DNA from: Allobosea sp. Root381
GTDB lineage: Bacteria > Pseudomonadota > Alphaproteobacteria > Rhizobiales > Beijerinckiaceae
Reading direction: 5' to 3'
Assembly: GCF_001429395.1 (NCBI RefSeq)
Contig: NZ_LMJT01000026.1
Location: 1 to 35,072 of the forward strand
Length of the DNA: 35,072 nucleotides
Below, in pieces: positions 6,391 through 14,482 of the stretch. The first letter of the stretch is position 1, and every line of letters starts with the position of its first letter. A program made the position numbers and the translations under genes. Below the pieces are notes generated by a model. That model was not told the DNA's origin and did not search any database. It saw nothing but the letters and a program-made list of their open reading frames with translations.

Positions 6391-8595
6391 TCAAGTGCTT
6401 CCGAGGTCGATATTCTTCAGCGGCATGTTGCGGATGCGCTTCCCGGTGGCGGCGAAGATGGCGTTGAGCACGGCAGGCGCCGCGACGGCGATGGTCGGTT
6501 CGCCGACGCCCCCCCAGAAGCCGCCCGACGGCACCGTGATCACCTCGACCTGCGGCATCTCGTCGAGCCGCATGACGGTGTAGGTGTCGAAGTTCTCCTG
6601 CTCGATGCGCCCGTCCTTCACCGTGCACTCGCCATGGAGCATGGCCGAAAGCCCGTAGACGAAGGACCCCGAGATCTGGGCGTCGATCTGCTGTGGGTTG
6701 AGCACGTGTCCGCAATTGGTGGCGGCGACGATGCGATGGATCTTGAGCTTGCCGCCGGTGACCGAGACCTCGGCGGCGGCCGCGACGTAGCTGCCGAAGC
6801 CCATGATCTGCGCCAATCCGCGATGCACACCCTCGGGCGGCTTGCTCGTCTCCCAGGAGATGCCTTTCGCCGCCGCTTCCAGCACCGCCAGATGCTTCGG
6901 ATGTTTCGCCATGAGCTTGCGCCGGAAGGCGAGGGGTTCGACCCCAGCCGCATGGGCAAGTTCGTCGACGAAGCACTCGAGATAAAGCGCGTTCTGGTTC
7001 AGGTTGACGCCGCGCCATGCTCCCGGACGGACATGCGGATTATGCATCGCATGGTCGATCAGGACATTCGGGAAGCTGTAGCCGATCGCCATCTCGCCGC
7101 CGCCGGGCATCAGGCCCTGGAAGGTCACCGGATCGCCGTTCGCCGTCATGATCGAGGGGCGCATATAGGCCATGATCGATTGGCCCGAGATGCGCATGTG
7201 CAACGCCTCGACATTGCCCTCCGCGTCAAGCGAGGCGCGCAGTCGGCACTGCGTGACCGGATGGAACCGGCCCTGCACCATGTCCTCTTCCCGGGTCCAC
7301 ATCATCTTGACCGGCGTGTTCGGCACCTGCTTGGCGATGCGCGTGGCCATGGTGACGTAGTCGACCATGAGGCGACGGCCGAAGCTACCGCCGATGCGCA
7401 TGGTGTGGACCTCGCAGGCCTCGCGCGACAGGCCGGCCGCGGTCGCCAGCGCCTCCAGCGCCTGCTCCGGCACCTGGGTCGGCCCCCACATGTCGCAGCG
7501 CTCCGGCGTCCAGCGCACCGTCGCCGACAGAACCTCCATCGGCGCGTGGTTCTGGTAGGGATAGCTGTAATCCGCCTCGATCACGCGGGAAGCCTTGGCC
7601 AGGACCGCGCGGGCGTCGCCGGCGCGATTGCCGACGAAGTTCGTTTCAGCCGTCAGGCCTTCGCGCAGCTTGGCCGCGATCGTGTCGCTCGAGACGGTGG
7701 CGTTCGGCCCATCGTCCCATTCGATCGGGAGGGCATCGAGCGCCGTCTTGGCCCGCCAGAACGTGTCGGCGACGACGGCCACCGTCTCGTCATCGACGCG
7801 CAGCACATGCTTGACGCCGCGCATGCCCTCGACGGCCTTGGCGTCGAAGCTCTTCAGCTTGCCACCATGGACCGGCGAAGCCTTGGGAACGGCCACCAGC
7901 ATGCCGTCCATCTTGAAATCGGTGCCGTAGACCAGCGAGCCATTCAGCTTGTCGAGCGTATCGATCCGCTTCACGGGCTGGCCGGCGATGGTCCAGTCCT
8001 TCGGATTCTTGAGCTTGACCTCCTTGGGCGGCGCTAGCGTCGCGGCCCGCTGCGCCACGGCGCCATAAGTGGTCGAGCGACCGCTCGCCTTGTGGGTAAC
8101 GATTCCCTTCGCGACAGTGCACTGCTCGAGCGGCACGCCCCATCCCTGGGCCGCAGCCTGGACGAGCATGCTGCGTGCCGCAGCCCCGCCCATGCGGACG
8201 TATTCCTGCGAACCGCGGATCGCGCGCGAACCGCCCGTCGACTGGTCGCGCCAGAGGTTGTCGCGGCGACGGTTCTCGCCCGGCTTGACCAGCTCGAAGC
8301 GGACCTTGTCCCAATCGCATTCCAGTTCCTCGGCGACGAGCTGGGCAAGGCCGGTAAGCGAGCCCTGGCCCATCTCGATGCGTGCGATGCGGATGATCAC
8401 GGTGTCGTCGGGCTGGATCACGACCCAGCCGTTGATGTCCGGGGTTCCGGCTTGCTGGGCCAGGGCCTTGCCGGCCATCGGGAACGAGAAGCCGAAGCTG
8501 AACACTCCCGCGGCTGCGCCGGCGCCGACCAGGAAGCCGCGGCGCGAAGGGCTCGCCGGGCGGGTGTCATCATCGATGTGAAGTTCGGAACCCAT
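6391..8595 (-). CDS. Molybdopterin-binding subunit of a periplasmic aldehyde/isoquinoline-type oxidoreductase
   Basis: The 734-residue protein belongs to the xanthine-oxidase family large subunits of the IorB kind. It begins with a twin-arginine leader (SRRGFLVGAGAAAG, R18-R19), so it is probably folded with cofactor before export. Recognisable parts are the GQG motif (IARIEMGQGSLTG), the YxNHAPME segment, GSFGRR, RPGAWRGV, and the conserved catalytic glutamate in GGVGEP near residue 699. Such enzymes hydroxylate aldehydes or N-heterocycles and pass electrons through [2Fe-2S] clusters to a cytochrome. The ATG at 8595 has a strong Shine-Dalgarno (GGAGG) and lies 11 bases after the iron-sulfur subunit's stop. 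The substrate cannot be read from sequence. Confidence 0.9.
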   Translation of the reverse strand: MGSELHIDDDTRPASPSRRGFLVGAGAAAGVFSFGFSFPMAGKALAQQAGTPDINGWVVIQPDDTVIIRIARIEMGQGSLTGLAQLVAEELECDWDKVRFELVKPGENRRRDNLWRDQSTGGSRAIRGSQEYVRMGGAAARSMLVQAAAQGWGVPLEQCTVAKGIVTHKASGRSTTYGAVAQRAATLAPPKEVKLKNPKDWTIAGQPVKRIDTLDKLNGSLVYGTDFKMDGMLVAVPKASPVHGGKLKSFDAKAVEGMRGVKHVLRVDDETVAVVADTFWRAKTALDALPIEWDDGPNATVSSDTIAAKLREGLTAETNFVGNRAGDARAVLAKASRVIEADYSYPYQNHAPMEVLSATVRWTPERCDMWGPTQVPEQALEALATAAGLSREACEVHTMRIGGSFGRRLMVDYVTMATRIAKQVPNTPVKMMWTREEDMVQGRFHPVTQCRLRASLDAEGNVEALHMRISGQSIMAYMRPSIMTANGDPVTFQGLMPGGGEMAIGYSFPNVLIDHAMHNPHVRPGAWRGVNLNQNALYLECFVDELAHAAGVEPLAFRRKLMAKHPKHLAVLEAAAKGISWETSKPPEGVHRGLAQIMGFGSYVAAAAEVSVTGGKLKIHRIVAATNCGHVLNPQQIDAQISGSFVYGLSAMLHGECTVKDGRIEQENFDTYTVMRLDEMPQVEVITVPSGGFWGGVGEPTIAVAAPAVLNAIFAATGKRIRNMPLKNIDLGST

Positions 8596-8606
8596 GCTCA
8601 CCTCCT

Positions 8607-9074
8607 TCAGCCCTTGTTTGAGGCCATGCGCTCGGAAGCGAGCTTCACACCCGCCAGAACGCGCCCATAGGTGCCACAGCGGCAAATATTGGTGATCTCG
8701 GCCCGGATGTCGTCCTCGGACGGCGTCGGGTTCTGGGCCAGCAGGGAGGCCGTCGCCATGATCATGCCGACCTGGCAGAAGCCGCATTGGGCGACGTCGA
8801 GTTCGGCCCAGACCTGCTGCACCGGGTGGGGCTTGTCGGCTCCTAGCCCTTCGATGGTGACGATCTTCTGCTCTTCTGTGACGGCGTTCAGGGGCAGCGC
8901 GCAGGAGCGAGTGGCGACGCCGTCGATGTGGATGGTGCACGCCCCGCACTGAGCCACGCCGCAGCCGTACTTGGTCCCGGTCAAGCCGACATGATCGCGG
9001 ATCACCCAGAGCAGCGGCGTGTCGTCCTCGACGTCGACCTCGACGACCTTCCCGTTGATGTTGAGCTTCGGCAT
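8607..9074 (-). CDS. [2Fe-2S] subunit of the molybdenum oxidoreductase
   Basis: This 155-residue protein has the two-cluster layout of IorA/CoxS-type subunits. C38, C43, C46 and C58 hold the plant-ferredoxin-type cluster (YGCGVAQCGAC), and C97, C100, C131 and C133 hold the helical-domain cluster (QCGFC, CRCGTYGR). All eight cysteines are present. It has no signal peptide, so it would be exported together with the Tat-leader large subunit. The gene starts 32 bases after the cytochrome gene's stop and ends 11 bases before the large subunit's start. Confidence 0.92.
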   Translation of the reverse strand: MPKLNINGKVVEVDVEDDTPLLWVIRDHVGLTGTKYGCGVAQCGACTIHIDGVATRSCALPLNAVTEEQKIVTIEGLGADKPHPVQQVWAELDVAQCGFCQVGMIMATASLLAQNPTPSEDDIRAEITNICRCGTYGRVLAGVKLASERMASNKG

Positions 9075-9106
9075 CGCTCTCTCCCTCTCGGATTTTGGCG
9101 GTTGGG

Positions 9107-9493
9107 TCAGTTGGCTGTCGGCAAGCCCTGGAGATAGGCGATGATGCTGCCGCGATCGGCCGCGTTCGGAACGGCGATCGTCATAGTCGTGCCGGGGACG
9201 ACGCCACGCGGATTGGCGAGATAGCTGTCGAGATTGGCGGGGTCCCAGTCGGGCGCGTGCGAGGCCATGGCCTTCGAATAGCGGGCGCCTTCGACGCTTC
9301 CGGGCTTGCGCCCGACGATCCCGGAGAGGTGCGGCCCGATCCGGTTCTGTCCGGGCTGGACGGTGTGACAGGCTGCGCAACGCTGCTTGAAGAGACGCTC
9401 ACCGGCCGCGGCGTCCTGCGCGCGGGAGGGCTGAGCCGCGAGAAGCAGGCACCCGGCGGTCAAGACTGCCGCCGCCATCGAACTGATCGTCAT
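9107..9493 (-). CDS. Exported class I c-type cytochrome
   Basis: The 128-residue protein has a signal peptide (about 1-25, ending PSRAQ) and one heme site, CAACH (C39, C42, H43). The GxxM of PGTTMTI provides the likely axial Met. It resembles small mitochondrial-type cytochromes (GPHLSGIVGRKPGS). I chose the ATG at 9493 because it begins directly at the signal peptide; an upstream in-frame start at 9613 would put 40 unrelated residues in front. As first gene before the oxidoreductase subunits, it probably carries their electrons to the respiratory chain. Confidence 0.88.
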   Translation of the reverse strand: MTISSMAAAVLTAGCLLLAAQPSRAQDAAAGERLFKQRCAACHTVQPGQNRIGPHLSGIVGRKPGSVEGARYSKAMASHAPDWDPANLDSYLANPRGVVPGTTMTIAVPNAADRGSIIAYLQGLPTAN

Positions 9494-9627
9494 CGAGCCA
9501 TACGCTCCGCAGTCTGATCGCCAGACCGAAGGGCGAAGCGGGCCATCGCGCGCTCCGGTCCCCACGGCCCCGGGGCGATCGGTTCCGTCCATTCCGTCGA
9601 AGGGTACGGACAAAGGGGAAGCGCGAT

Positions 9628-9653
9628 TAGCCGCTCAGTTCCCATAGCGGCTA
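9628..9653. promoter_or_regulatory. Inverted repeat upstream of the cytochrome operon, possible LysR site
   Basis: TAGCCGCT (9628-9635) and AGCGGCTA (9646-9653) are exact reverse complements with 10 bases between. The repeat lies about 135 bases upstream of the cytochrome start and 56 bases after the LysR stop. It could be the LysR protein's operator or a weak terminator of lysR. A related TAGCC-N6-GGCT element (10619-10633) lies just upstream of lysR itself, which favours an operator. Confidence 0.35.
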
Positions 9654-9708
9654 TATTTGAATTTCATCAATCCGGATGAGCGGCTCCTCGGCTCGGCGAC
9701 GTTGGCTT

Positions 9709-10602
9709 TCAGCGGCGGTGACGCAAGGCGTCGACCAGCAGCGAGAACGCCGCGGAGGGCTGGCGACGGCTTGGATAGTACAGATGATAGCCCGCGAATG
9801 GCGGGCACCAATCGTCGAGGACCTTGATCAAGCGCCCCTCCGCGATGTCTTCGAGAACCCGATCCTCCATGACGAAGCCGAGACCGAAGCCCGCTTTCGC
9901 CGCCCGGGTGATCATGTTGACGTCATTGAAGGCGAGCTGTCCTTCGACGCGGACCCGCACCTCCCTGCCATCCTTCTCCATTTCCCACGGGTAAAGCGCG
10001 CCCGAACTCTGCATGCGAAGGTTGATGCATTGGTGGTCTGCGAGTTCGTGGGGAGAGGTCGGAATGCTGCGCGCGGCGAAGTAGCCCGGCGAGCCGACCA
10101 CGATCATCCGGACCTCGGGGCCGATGCGGACGGAGATCATGTCCTTGGCCACGGCCTCGCCGAGCCTGACGCCGGCATCGAACCGGTCGCTGACGATGTC
10201 GCGCAGGCTCGAATCGATACTGAGCTCAACGTGAATGTCGGGATAGTTGGGAAGGAGGGTCTCCAGCGTCGGCCAGAGGAGCGTCATGGCCGCATGCTCC
10301 GAGGTCGTGATCCGGATCGTCCCGGCAGGCTTGTCCCGGAGATCCCGAATGGCGTCGATCTCGAGACCGATGCTGTCGATCGCGGGCTTCAAGGTCGCGA
10401 GCAGGCGAACACCGGCCTCCGTCGGTGCGACGCTGCGGGTCGTCCGGGTCAGCAGGCGGACGCCGAGCCGGGCCTCCAGTCTGCGGATCGTGTGACTGAG
10501 CGACGATTGCGAGGTGCTCAGCCGCGCCGCCGCCCGGGTGAAGCTCTGTTCCTCGGCGACCATGAGAAACGCATTCAGGTCGACGAGCTCTTCGCGTCGC
10601 AT
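9709..10602 (-). CDS. LysR-family transcriptional regulator
   Basis: The 297-residue protein has the LysR winged helix-turn-helix at about 5-63 (LNAFLMVAEEQSFTRAAARL, SQSSLSHTIRRLEARLGVRL) and a LysR substrate-binding domain (about 90-295) with IGPEVRMIVVGSPGYFA. It is of the DNA-binding type typical for divergently oriented targets. Upstream on the plus strand, 67 bases away, is a cupin gene; downstream on the same strand is the cytochrome-oxidoreductase group. It is therefore the likely regulator of one or both. The effector is unknown, although the neighbours suggest an aldehyde or related small molecule. Confidence 0.92.
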   Translation of the reverse strand: MRREELVDLNAFLMVAEEQSFTRAAARLSTSQSSLSHTIRRLEARLGVRLLTRTTRSVAPTEAGVRLLATLKPAIDSIGLEIDAIRDLRDKPAGTIRITTSEHAAMTLLWPTLETLLPNYPDIHVELSIDSSLRDIVSDRFDAGVRLGEAVAKDMISVRIGPEVRMIVVGSPGYFAARSIPTSPHELADHQCINLRMQSSGALYPWEMEKDGREVRVRVEGQLAFNDVNMITRAAKAGFGLGFVMEDRVLEDIAEGRLIKVLDDWCPPFAGYHLYYPSRRQPSAAFSLLVDALRHRR

Positions 10603-10669
10603 TCATGAACTCCAGATATAGCCACATGCGGCTTACGCCAGATTATCCTTCCAATGGTCACAAGATAAC
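10603..10669. promoter_or_regulatory. Divergent control region between lysR and the cupin-dehydrogenase operon
   Basis: This 67-base gap is relatively AT-rich and contains TAGCC (10619-10623), six bases, GGCT (10630-10633), a near-palindrome typical in size for a LysR box. Half-sites of the same type occur in the palindrome at 9628-9653. No clear -35/-10 pair can be assigned with confidence. Confidence 0.35.
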
Positions 10670-11092
10670 GTGTGTTCGGCGTCGGGGGCGCTCGATACGG
10701 ATTCATGGATGACTGGCGGAGACGGAATTGCCGAGACGACGAGCTCGGCTCGGGTGACGGGGCGGGTCGATGTGACCGCCACTCCCGAGAGTGAGAATAG
10801 CGGACTGGCGGCCAGGATGACGTTTCACCCGGGGGCCCGCACGGACTGGCACACCTATCCGGCAGGCCAGACCCTCCTCGTCATCGAGGGGCTTGGCCGT
10901 GCGCAACGCGGCGACGGCGCGATCGAACCCATGCAGCCCGGGGATGCCATCTGGTTCGAGCCGGGAGAGAGACGCTGGTTCGGTGCCTCGCCGGAACATT
11001 CGATCGCTCTGCTCGTGCTCGCTGAAAGCGGATCCGACGACGACGTCGTCTGGCTCGAGAGCGTCGACGACGCCGACTACCACGCAAACTGA
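10670..11092 (+). CDS. Cupin protein related to cupin hydroxynitrile lyases, with altered metal ligands
   Basis: The 140-residue product is a single small cupin. The region WHTYPAGQT (60-68) and the later RRWFGASPE (101-109) align with WHTHPLGQT and KHWHGAAP of cupin nitrile lyases. The second His of the first motif is Tyr (Y63), and the His residues of the second motif are Arg and Phe, so at least two of the four usual metal ligands are gone. The GTG at 10670 gives the longest frame; an ATG at 10709 (MTGGDGI) would also keep the whole cupin. It is divergent from lysR and followed by a dehydrogenase gene. Metal-free function, if any, is unknown. Confidence 0.78.
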   Translation: MCSASGALDTDSWMTGGDGIAETTSSARVTGRVDVTATPESENSGLAARMTFHPGARTDWHTYPAGQTLLVIEGLGRAQRGDGAIEPMQPGDAIWFEPGERRWFGASPEHSIALLVLAESGSDDDVVWLESVDDADYHAN

Positions 11093-11160
11093 ACGGCCCG
11101 ACTGAAGCTTCCCGGAGAGGCTCGAAGTGTTCGGGTATCTCCTCACTCTCAAGGATAAAA

Positions 11161-12180
11161 ATGATGTTGGGAACCATGCTCCATGGGCCGCGCGACGTAC
11201 GTTGCGAGGAGGTGCCCGAGCCGACGATCCTGCATCCGACCGATGCGATCATCCGCCTGTCGGCGACCTGCATCTGTGGGTCCGATCTCTGGCCCTATCG
11301 CGGTCTGAACGACGTTACCGCCCCGATGGCGATGGGCCACGAGTATTGCGGCATCGTCGAAGAGGTCGGCAGCGCAGTGAAAACGGTGCGGCCGGGACAG
11401 TTCGTTGTGGGCTCATTCTGCCTGTCCGACAACACCTGCCCGCATTGCCGCTTCGGCTTTCAGTCATCCTGCGACCAGCGCGAGTTCATGACGGCCGCGC
11501 AGGCCCCCCTGGCGCGCGTTCCCCTAGCCGATGGAACGCTCGTCGCGACCGCGGAGCTTCCACCCGATGATCTGATCCCAAGCCTTCTCGCCGTCTCGGA
11601 CGTCCTCGGGACCGGCTGGTACGCGGCCTATGCCGCGCGCGTTCAGCCGGGATCGACGGTGGTCGTCGTCGGCGACGGTGGCGTCGGGCTGATGGGCGTA
11701 TTGGCGGCCAAGCAGATGGATGCCGGACGCATCATCGCGATGAGCCGCCACAAGACCAGGCAGGACCTCGCCCTGGAATTCGGCGCGACGGACATCGTCT
11801 CCGAACGGGGAGTGGCTGGCGTCGCCCGGATCAAGGAGATGACGGGCAAGGTGGGGGCTGATGCCGTGCTGGAGTGCGTCGGCACGCAGGAATCGATGCA
11901 GCAGGCGCTCGATTGTGCCCGCCCGGGCTCGATGATCGGCTACGTCGGGGTGCCGCACGGCGTCGAGTTCGATGGTCAGCAGCTCTTCTTTTCGCAGAAG
12001 GGCCTACTGGGCGGCCCGGCGCCGGTCCGGCGCTTCCTGCCCGACCTGATCGATCTGGTCCTCGAGCGGAAGATCAACCCCGGCAGGGTCTTCGATCTCG
12101 AGCTTCCGCTGGTGGATGTCGCGGAGGGCTACCGGGCGATGGACGAGCGTCGGGCGATCAAGACGATCCTGCGGGTCTGA
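11161..12180 (+). CDS. Zinc-dependent alcohol dehydrogenase (MDR family)
   Basis: The 339-residue protein has the medium-chain dehydrogenase layout: a catalytic domain with CICGSD and GHEYCG (zinc ligands), a structural-zinc lobe with four Cys (CLSDNTCPHCRFGFQSSC), and a Rossmann domain with VVGDGGVGLMG. The first structural Cys is spaced five residues rather than two from the next, as in some subgroups. It would oxidise an alcohol or reduce an aldehyde with NAD(P). It lies 68 bases after the cupin and 50 before the reductase gene, all same strand. An AAGGA Shine-Dalgarno precedes the tandem ATGATG start. Confidence 0.9.
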   Translation: MMLGTMLHGPRDVRCEEVPEPTILHPTDAIIRLSATCICGSDLWPYRGLNDVTAPMAMGHEYCGIVEEVGSAVKTVRPGQFVVGSFCLSDNTCPHCRFGFQSSCDQREFMTAAQAPLARVPLADGTLVATAELPPDDLIPSLLAVSDVLGTGWYAAYAARVQPGSTVVVVGDGGVGLMGVLAAKQMDAGRIIAMSRHKTRQDLALEFGATDIVSERGVAGVARIKEMTGKVGADAVLECVGTQESMQQALDCARPGSMIGYVGVPHGVEFDGQQLFFSQKGLLGGPAPVRRFLPDLIDLVLERKINPGRVFDLELPLVDVAEGYRAMDERRAIKTILRV

Positions 12181-12230
12181 TCGACCCCAAGCATTCGACC
12201 CGGGAAACCGGCCCGCGAAGGAGCAGCTCA

Positions 12231-12929
12231 GTGAAGCCATACGTCATCTGCCACATGATCTCGTCCCTGGACGGCGGCCTGCATCCCAGCCGCTGGTCGA
12301 AGAGTCCGGACGGCGTTCGTGGAGACTGGCACCGCGTTTACGAAGAGATCCATCAGGACCTCGCCGGCGACGCCTGGATCGTCGGGCGCGTGACGATGGC
12401 GGAGATGAGCAAGGCCGAGCCCCATCCGCCTGCACAGGCAGGTGCGGTCGACAGGAGCAGACACGTCGCTGCCCCAGGGGCGGAAAGCTATGGCATCGCT
12501 CTCGATCCCGGCGGCAAGCTCCATTTCAACGCCGGTGATGTCGGCGGCGACCATGCGATCGTGGTTCTCGGCCCCGACGTTCCCGACAGCCACCTGGCGG
12601 AGCTGGTGGCGGACGGTGTTTCGTACCTCGTGTCCGACAGCGCCGAGTTCGATCTTGGCACGGTGCTGGATCGCTTGGCATCGGAGTTCGGCATCCGCAG
12701 GCTCCTGATTGAAGGCGGTGCCGGCATCTGCGGATCCTTCTTCGCCGCGGGACTCGTTGACGAGTTCAGCTTGCTCGTTGCGCCCGCGCTCGATGGGCGC
12801 GCCGGCCACCAGACCATCGTCGAGTTCGGCGAGGTGGGGCTCGCGGACAAGGTCCGCCTGACGTTCAGCGGCTGCGACGCGCTCCGGAACGGACTGGTCC
12901 ATCTGCGTTACGCGGTGACGCCGCCCTGA
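12231..12929 (+). CDS. RibD C-terminal-domain / dihydrofolate-reductase-like protein
   Basis: The 232-residue protein matches stand-alone RibD-C proteins: an N-terminal strand and loop (YVICHMISSLDGGL), a DAWIVGRVTM segment, a C-terminal RRLLIEGGAGICGSFFAAGL motif (NADPH site), and DEFSLLVAPALDG. Such proteins are NADPH-dependent reductases of unknown substrate, mostly annotated as dihydrofolate reductase family. I chose the GTG at 12231 because GAAGGAG lies at good distance upstream and the frame before it overlaps the preceding gene. It probably shares an operon with the alcohol dehydrogenase. Confidence 0.85.
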   Translation: MKPYVICHMISSLDGGLHPSRWSKSPDGVRGDWHRVYEEIHQDLAGDAWIVGRVTMAEMSKAEPHPPAQAGAVDRSRHVAAPGAESYGIALDPGGKLHFNAGDVGGDHAIVVLGPDVPDSHLAELVADGVSYLVSDSAEFDLGTVLDRLASEFGIRRLLIEGGAGICGSFFAAGLVDEFSLLVAPALDGRAGHQTIVEFGEVGLADKVRLTFSGCDALRNGLVHLRYAVTPP

Positions 12930-13012
12930 TCGCATTCAACGTCCCGTGGAGTTGACGATGAAATCAATCGCGTCGCCTCTCGGCATTCCAGCATCGGCCA
13001 GGGATAGCGGCC

Positions 13013-13231
13013 ATGACCGACGTCATCGTCCTTATCGGTGCCGGATCGATCGGCATCGCGATCGCGCGGCGCGTGAGCGCGGGCAAGCATCTCCTCGTGG
13101 CGAATCTTCGCGTGGAGAATGCCGAAGCTGGTGCAAGAACGCTGCGCGACGCCGGGGTCGACGTCACCACAGCCACCGTCGACGTCTCATCGCGGAATTC
13201 CGTACAGGCGCTGCGCAGTCTGGCCGGCTGG
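13013..13231 (+). pseudogene. Truncated short-chain dehydrogenase (N-terminal third only)
   Basis: From the ATG at 13013 the frame encodes the first Rossmann motif (VIVLIGAGSIGIAIARRV) and the second and third strands of an SDR (VDVTTATVDVSSRNSVQAL), about 72 residues. Family similarity stops at about 13231. The frame then runs on to 13402 in unrelated, Cys- and Arg-rich sequence, antisense to the CoA-transferase gene. The active-site Ser-Tyr-Lys part is missing. The breakpoint coincides with the left edge of the catabolic cluster, so the gene was probably cut by the cluster's insertion or by a deletion. Confidence 0.72.
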
Positions 13232-13282
13232 TGTAGCACACGAGCCGTCGCGAAGTGTCGAACGACAAGCAATTTCAATGAC

Positions 13283-14482
13283 TTATGTGGGCGTATCTTC
13301 TCGCTGCGCATCCTGACACGAGGCCATATATCGGGAGAGTACATCTGCAGTGTGCTCGCCGAGTCGTGGTGGTGCTGCGGGCTGACGGACCGGCGTATCT
13401 GACAGGCGCAGCGGAGAGGCCACCATGCGAAGGGTGCCATGAACTTTGTCCTGAACCGCGTGGACAAGTCCGCGGCCAAGTGTGTCCGGAGATGCGAACA
13501 CCTCAGGAACTGAACGAACTTGGCCTGCGGGGACGCCCACTGCACGCAGGGTCTCCACCCAATCACCCGTCTTTTTGTGGCGAAACAAAGCGGCCAGCGT
13601 CGGGATCAGCGTCTCGCGGTTGAGCACGCGGCTGCGGTTGGTGCGATAGCGCTCGTCCTCGGCGAGATCGGAGCGCGCCAGGACCTTGCCGCACATCGCA
13701 CTGAACTGCTGGTCGTTGCCGCAGGCGAGCGCGAGCACACCGTCGGCGGTGTCGAACAACTGGTAGGGGACCACGGTCGCATGCGCGTTGCCGAAGCGGC
13801 CGGGAGCGCGACCCGTGGCGAGATGGCCGGACGCGACGTTGGCGAGCAGGGCGACCGCTGAGTCGAAGAGCGCGATGTCGAGATGCTGGCCGCGCCCCGT
13901 CTTTCCGCGCGCGATCAGCGCGGCCAGGATCGCCTGCGTCGCGTTCATCCCGGTGACAAGATCTGTGATGGCGACGCCATGTTTCATCGGTGAGCCTTCG
14001 GGCTCGCCGGTGATTGCCATCAGGCCGCTCTCGGCCTGGATGGCGAAGTCGTAGCCGGCCTCCTCGGCGCGCGGGCCGATGCGGCCATAGCCCGAGATCG
14101 AACAGTAGATCAGGCGCGGGTTGCGTGCGCGGAGCTGCTCGTAGCCGAGGCCGAACCGCTCCAGTCCACCCGTCTTGAAGTTCTCTACCAGAACGTCCGC
14201 CTGCTCGGCGAGCCGTGCGATCTTCTCGCGGTCCTCGGGGTCGCGCAGGTCGGCCGCAACGGAGAGCTTCGAGCGGTTGCAGCACTGGAAATAGGTCGAT
14301 TCCCCGCCGATCTCCGGGGGCATCCAGCCGCGCGTATCGTCGCCGGCACTGGCTTCCTCGATCTTCCAGACCTCGGCGCCGAGGTCCGCCAGCGTCTGCG
14401 TACACCAGGGTCCCGCCAGGATGCGCGAGAGGTCGAGAACCTTGATGCCGTCTAGCGGATGCATGATGTGGTGGCCCGTCAC
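13283..14482 (-). CDS. Class III (CaiB/BaiF) CoA-transferase
   Basis: The 399-residue protein shows the family hallmarks: GIKVLDLSRILAGPWCTQ, ADLGAEVWKIE, GYGRIGPRAEEAGYDF, and the catalytic Asp D174 in AITDLVTGMNA. Family members transfer CoA between acyl-CoA and a free carboxylic acid, so this enzyme probably activates or recycles an intermediate of the pathway. It is the last gene of the 12-gene leftward operon and overlaps the preceding gene by four bases (GTG start at 14482). An ATG at 14464 (MHPLDGIKV) is an equally good family-like start. A second, distant paralogue lies at 16336-17427. Confidence 0.92.
   Translation of the reverse strand: MTGHHIMHPLDGIKVLDLSRILAGPWCTQTLADLGAEVWKIEEASAGDDTRGWMPPEIGGESTYFQCCNRSKLSVAADLRDPEDREKIARLAEQADVLVENFKTGGLERFGLGYEQLRARNPRLIYCSISGYGRIGPRAEEAGYDFAIQAESGLMAITGEPEGSPMKHGVAITDLVTGMNATQAILAALIARGKTGRGQHLDIALFDSAVALLANVASGHLATGRAPGRFGNAHATVVPYQLFDTADGVLALACGNDQQFSAMCGKVLARSDLAEDERYRTNRSRVLNRETLIPTLAALFRHKKTGDWVETLRAVGVPAGQVRSVPEVFASPDTLGRGLVHAVQDKVHGTLRMVASPLRLSDTPVRQPAAPPRLGEHTADVLSRYMASCQDAQREDTPT

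Noticed and set aside
5133..6467. Plus-strand 444-codon open frame
   Set aside because: It is a shadow of the CMD-cupin gene on the opposite strand, whose domains are clear.
6328..8037. Plus-strand 569-codon open frame
   Set aside because: It is antisense to the molybdopterin subunit gene, is rich in Arg, His and Asp as GC-rich shadows are, and has no recognisable domain.
13232..13402. C-terminal continuation of the SDR frame
   Set aside because: After the breakpoint the residues no longer fit the SDR fold and most of the stretch is antisense to the CoA-transferase, so it is a chance extension.
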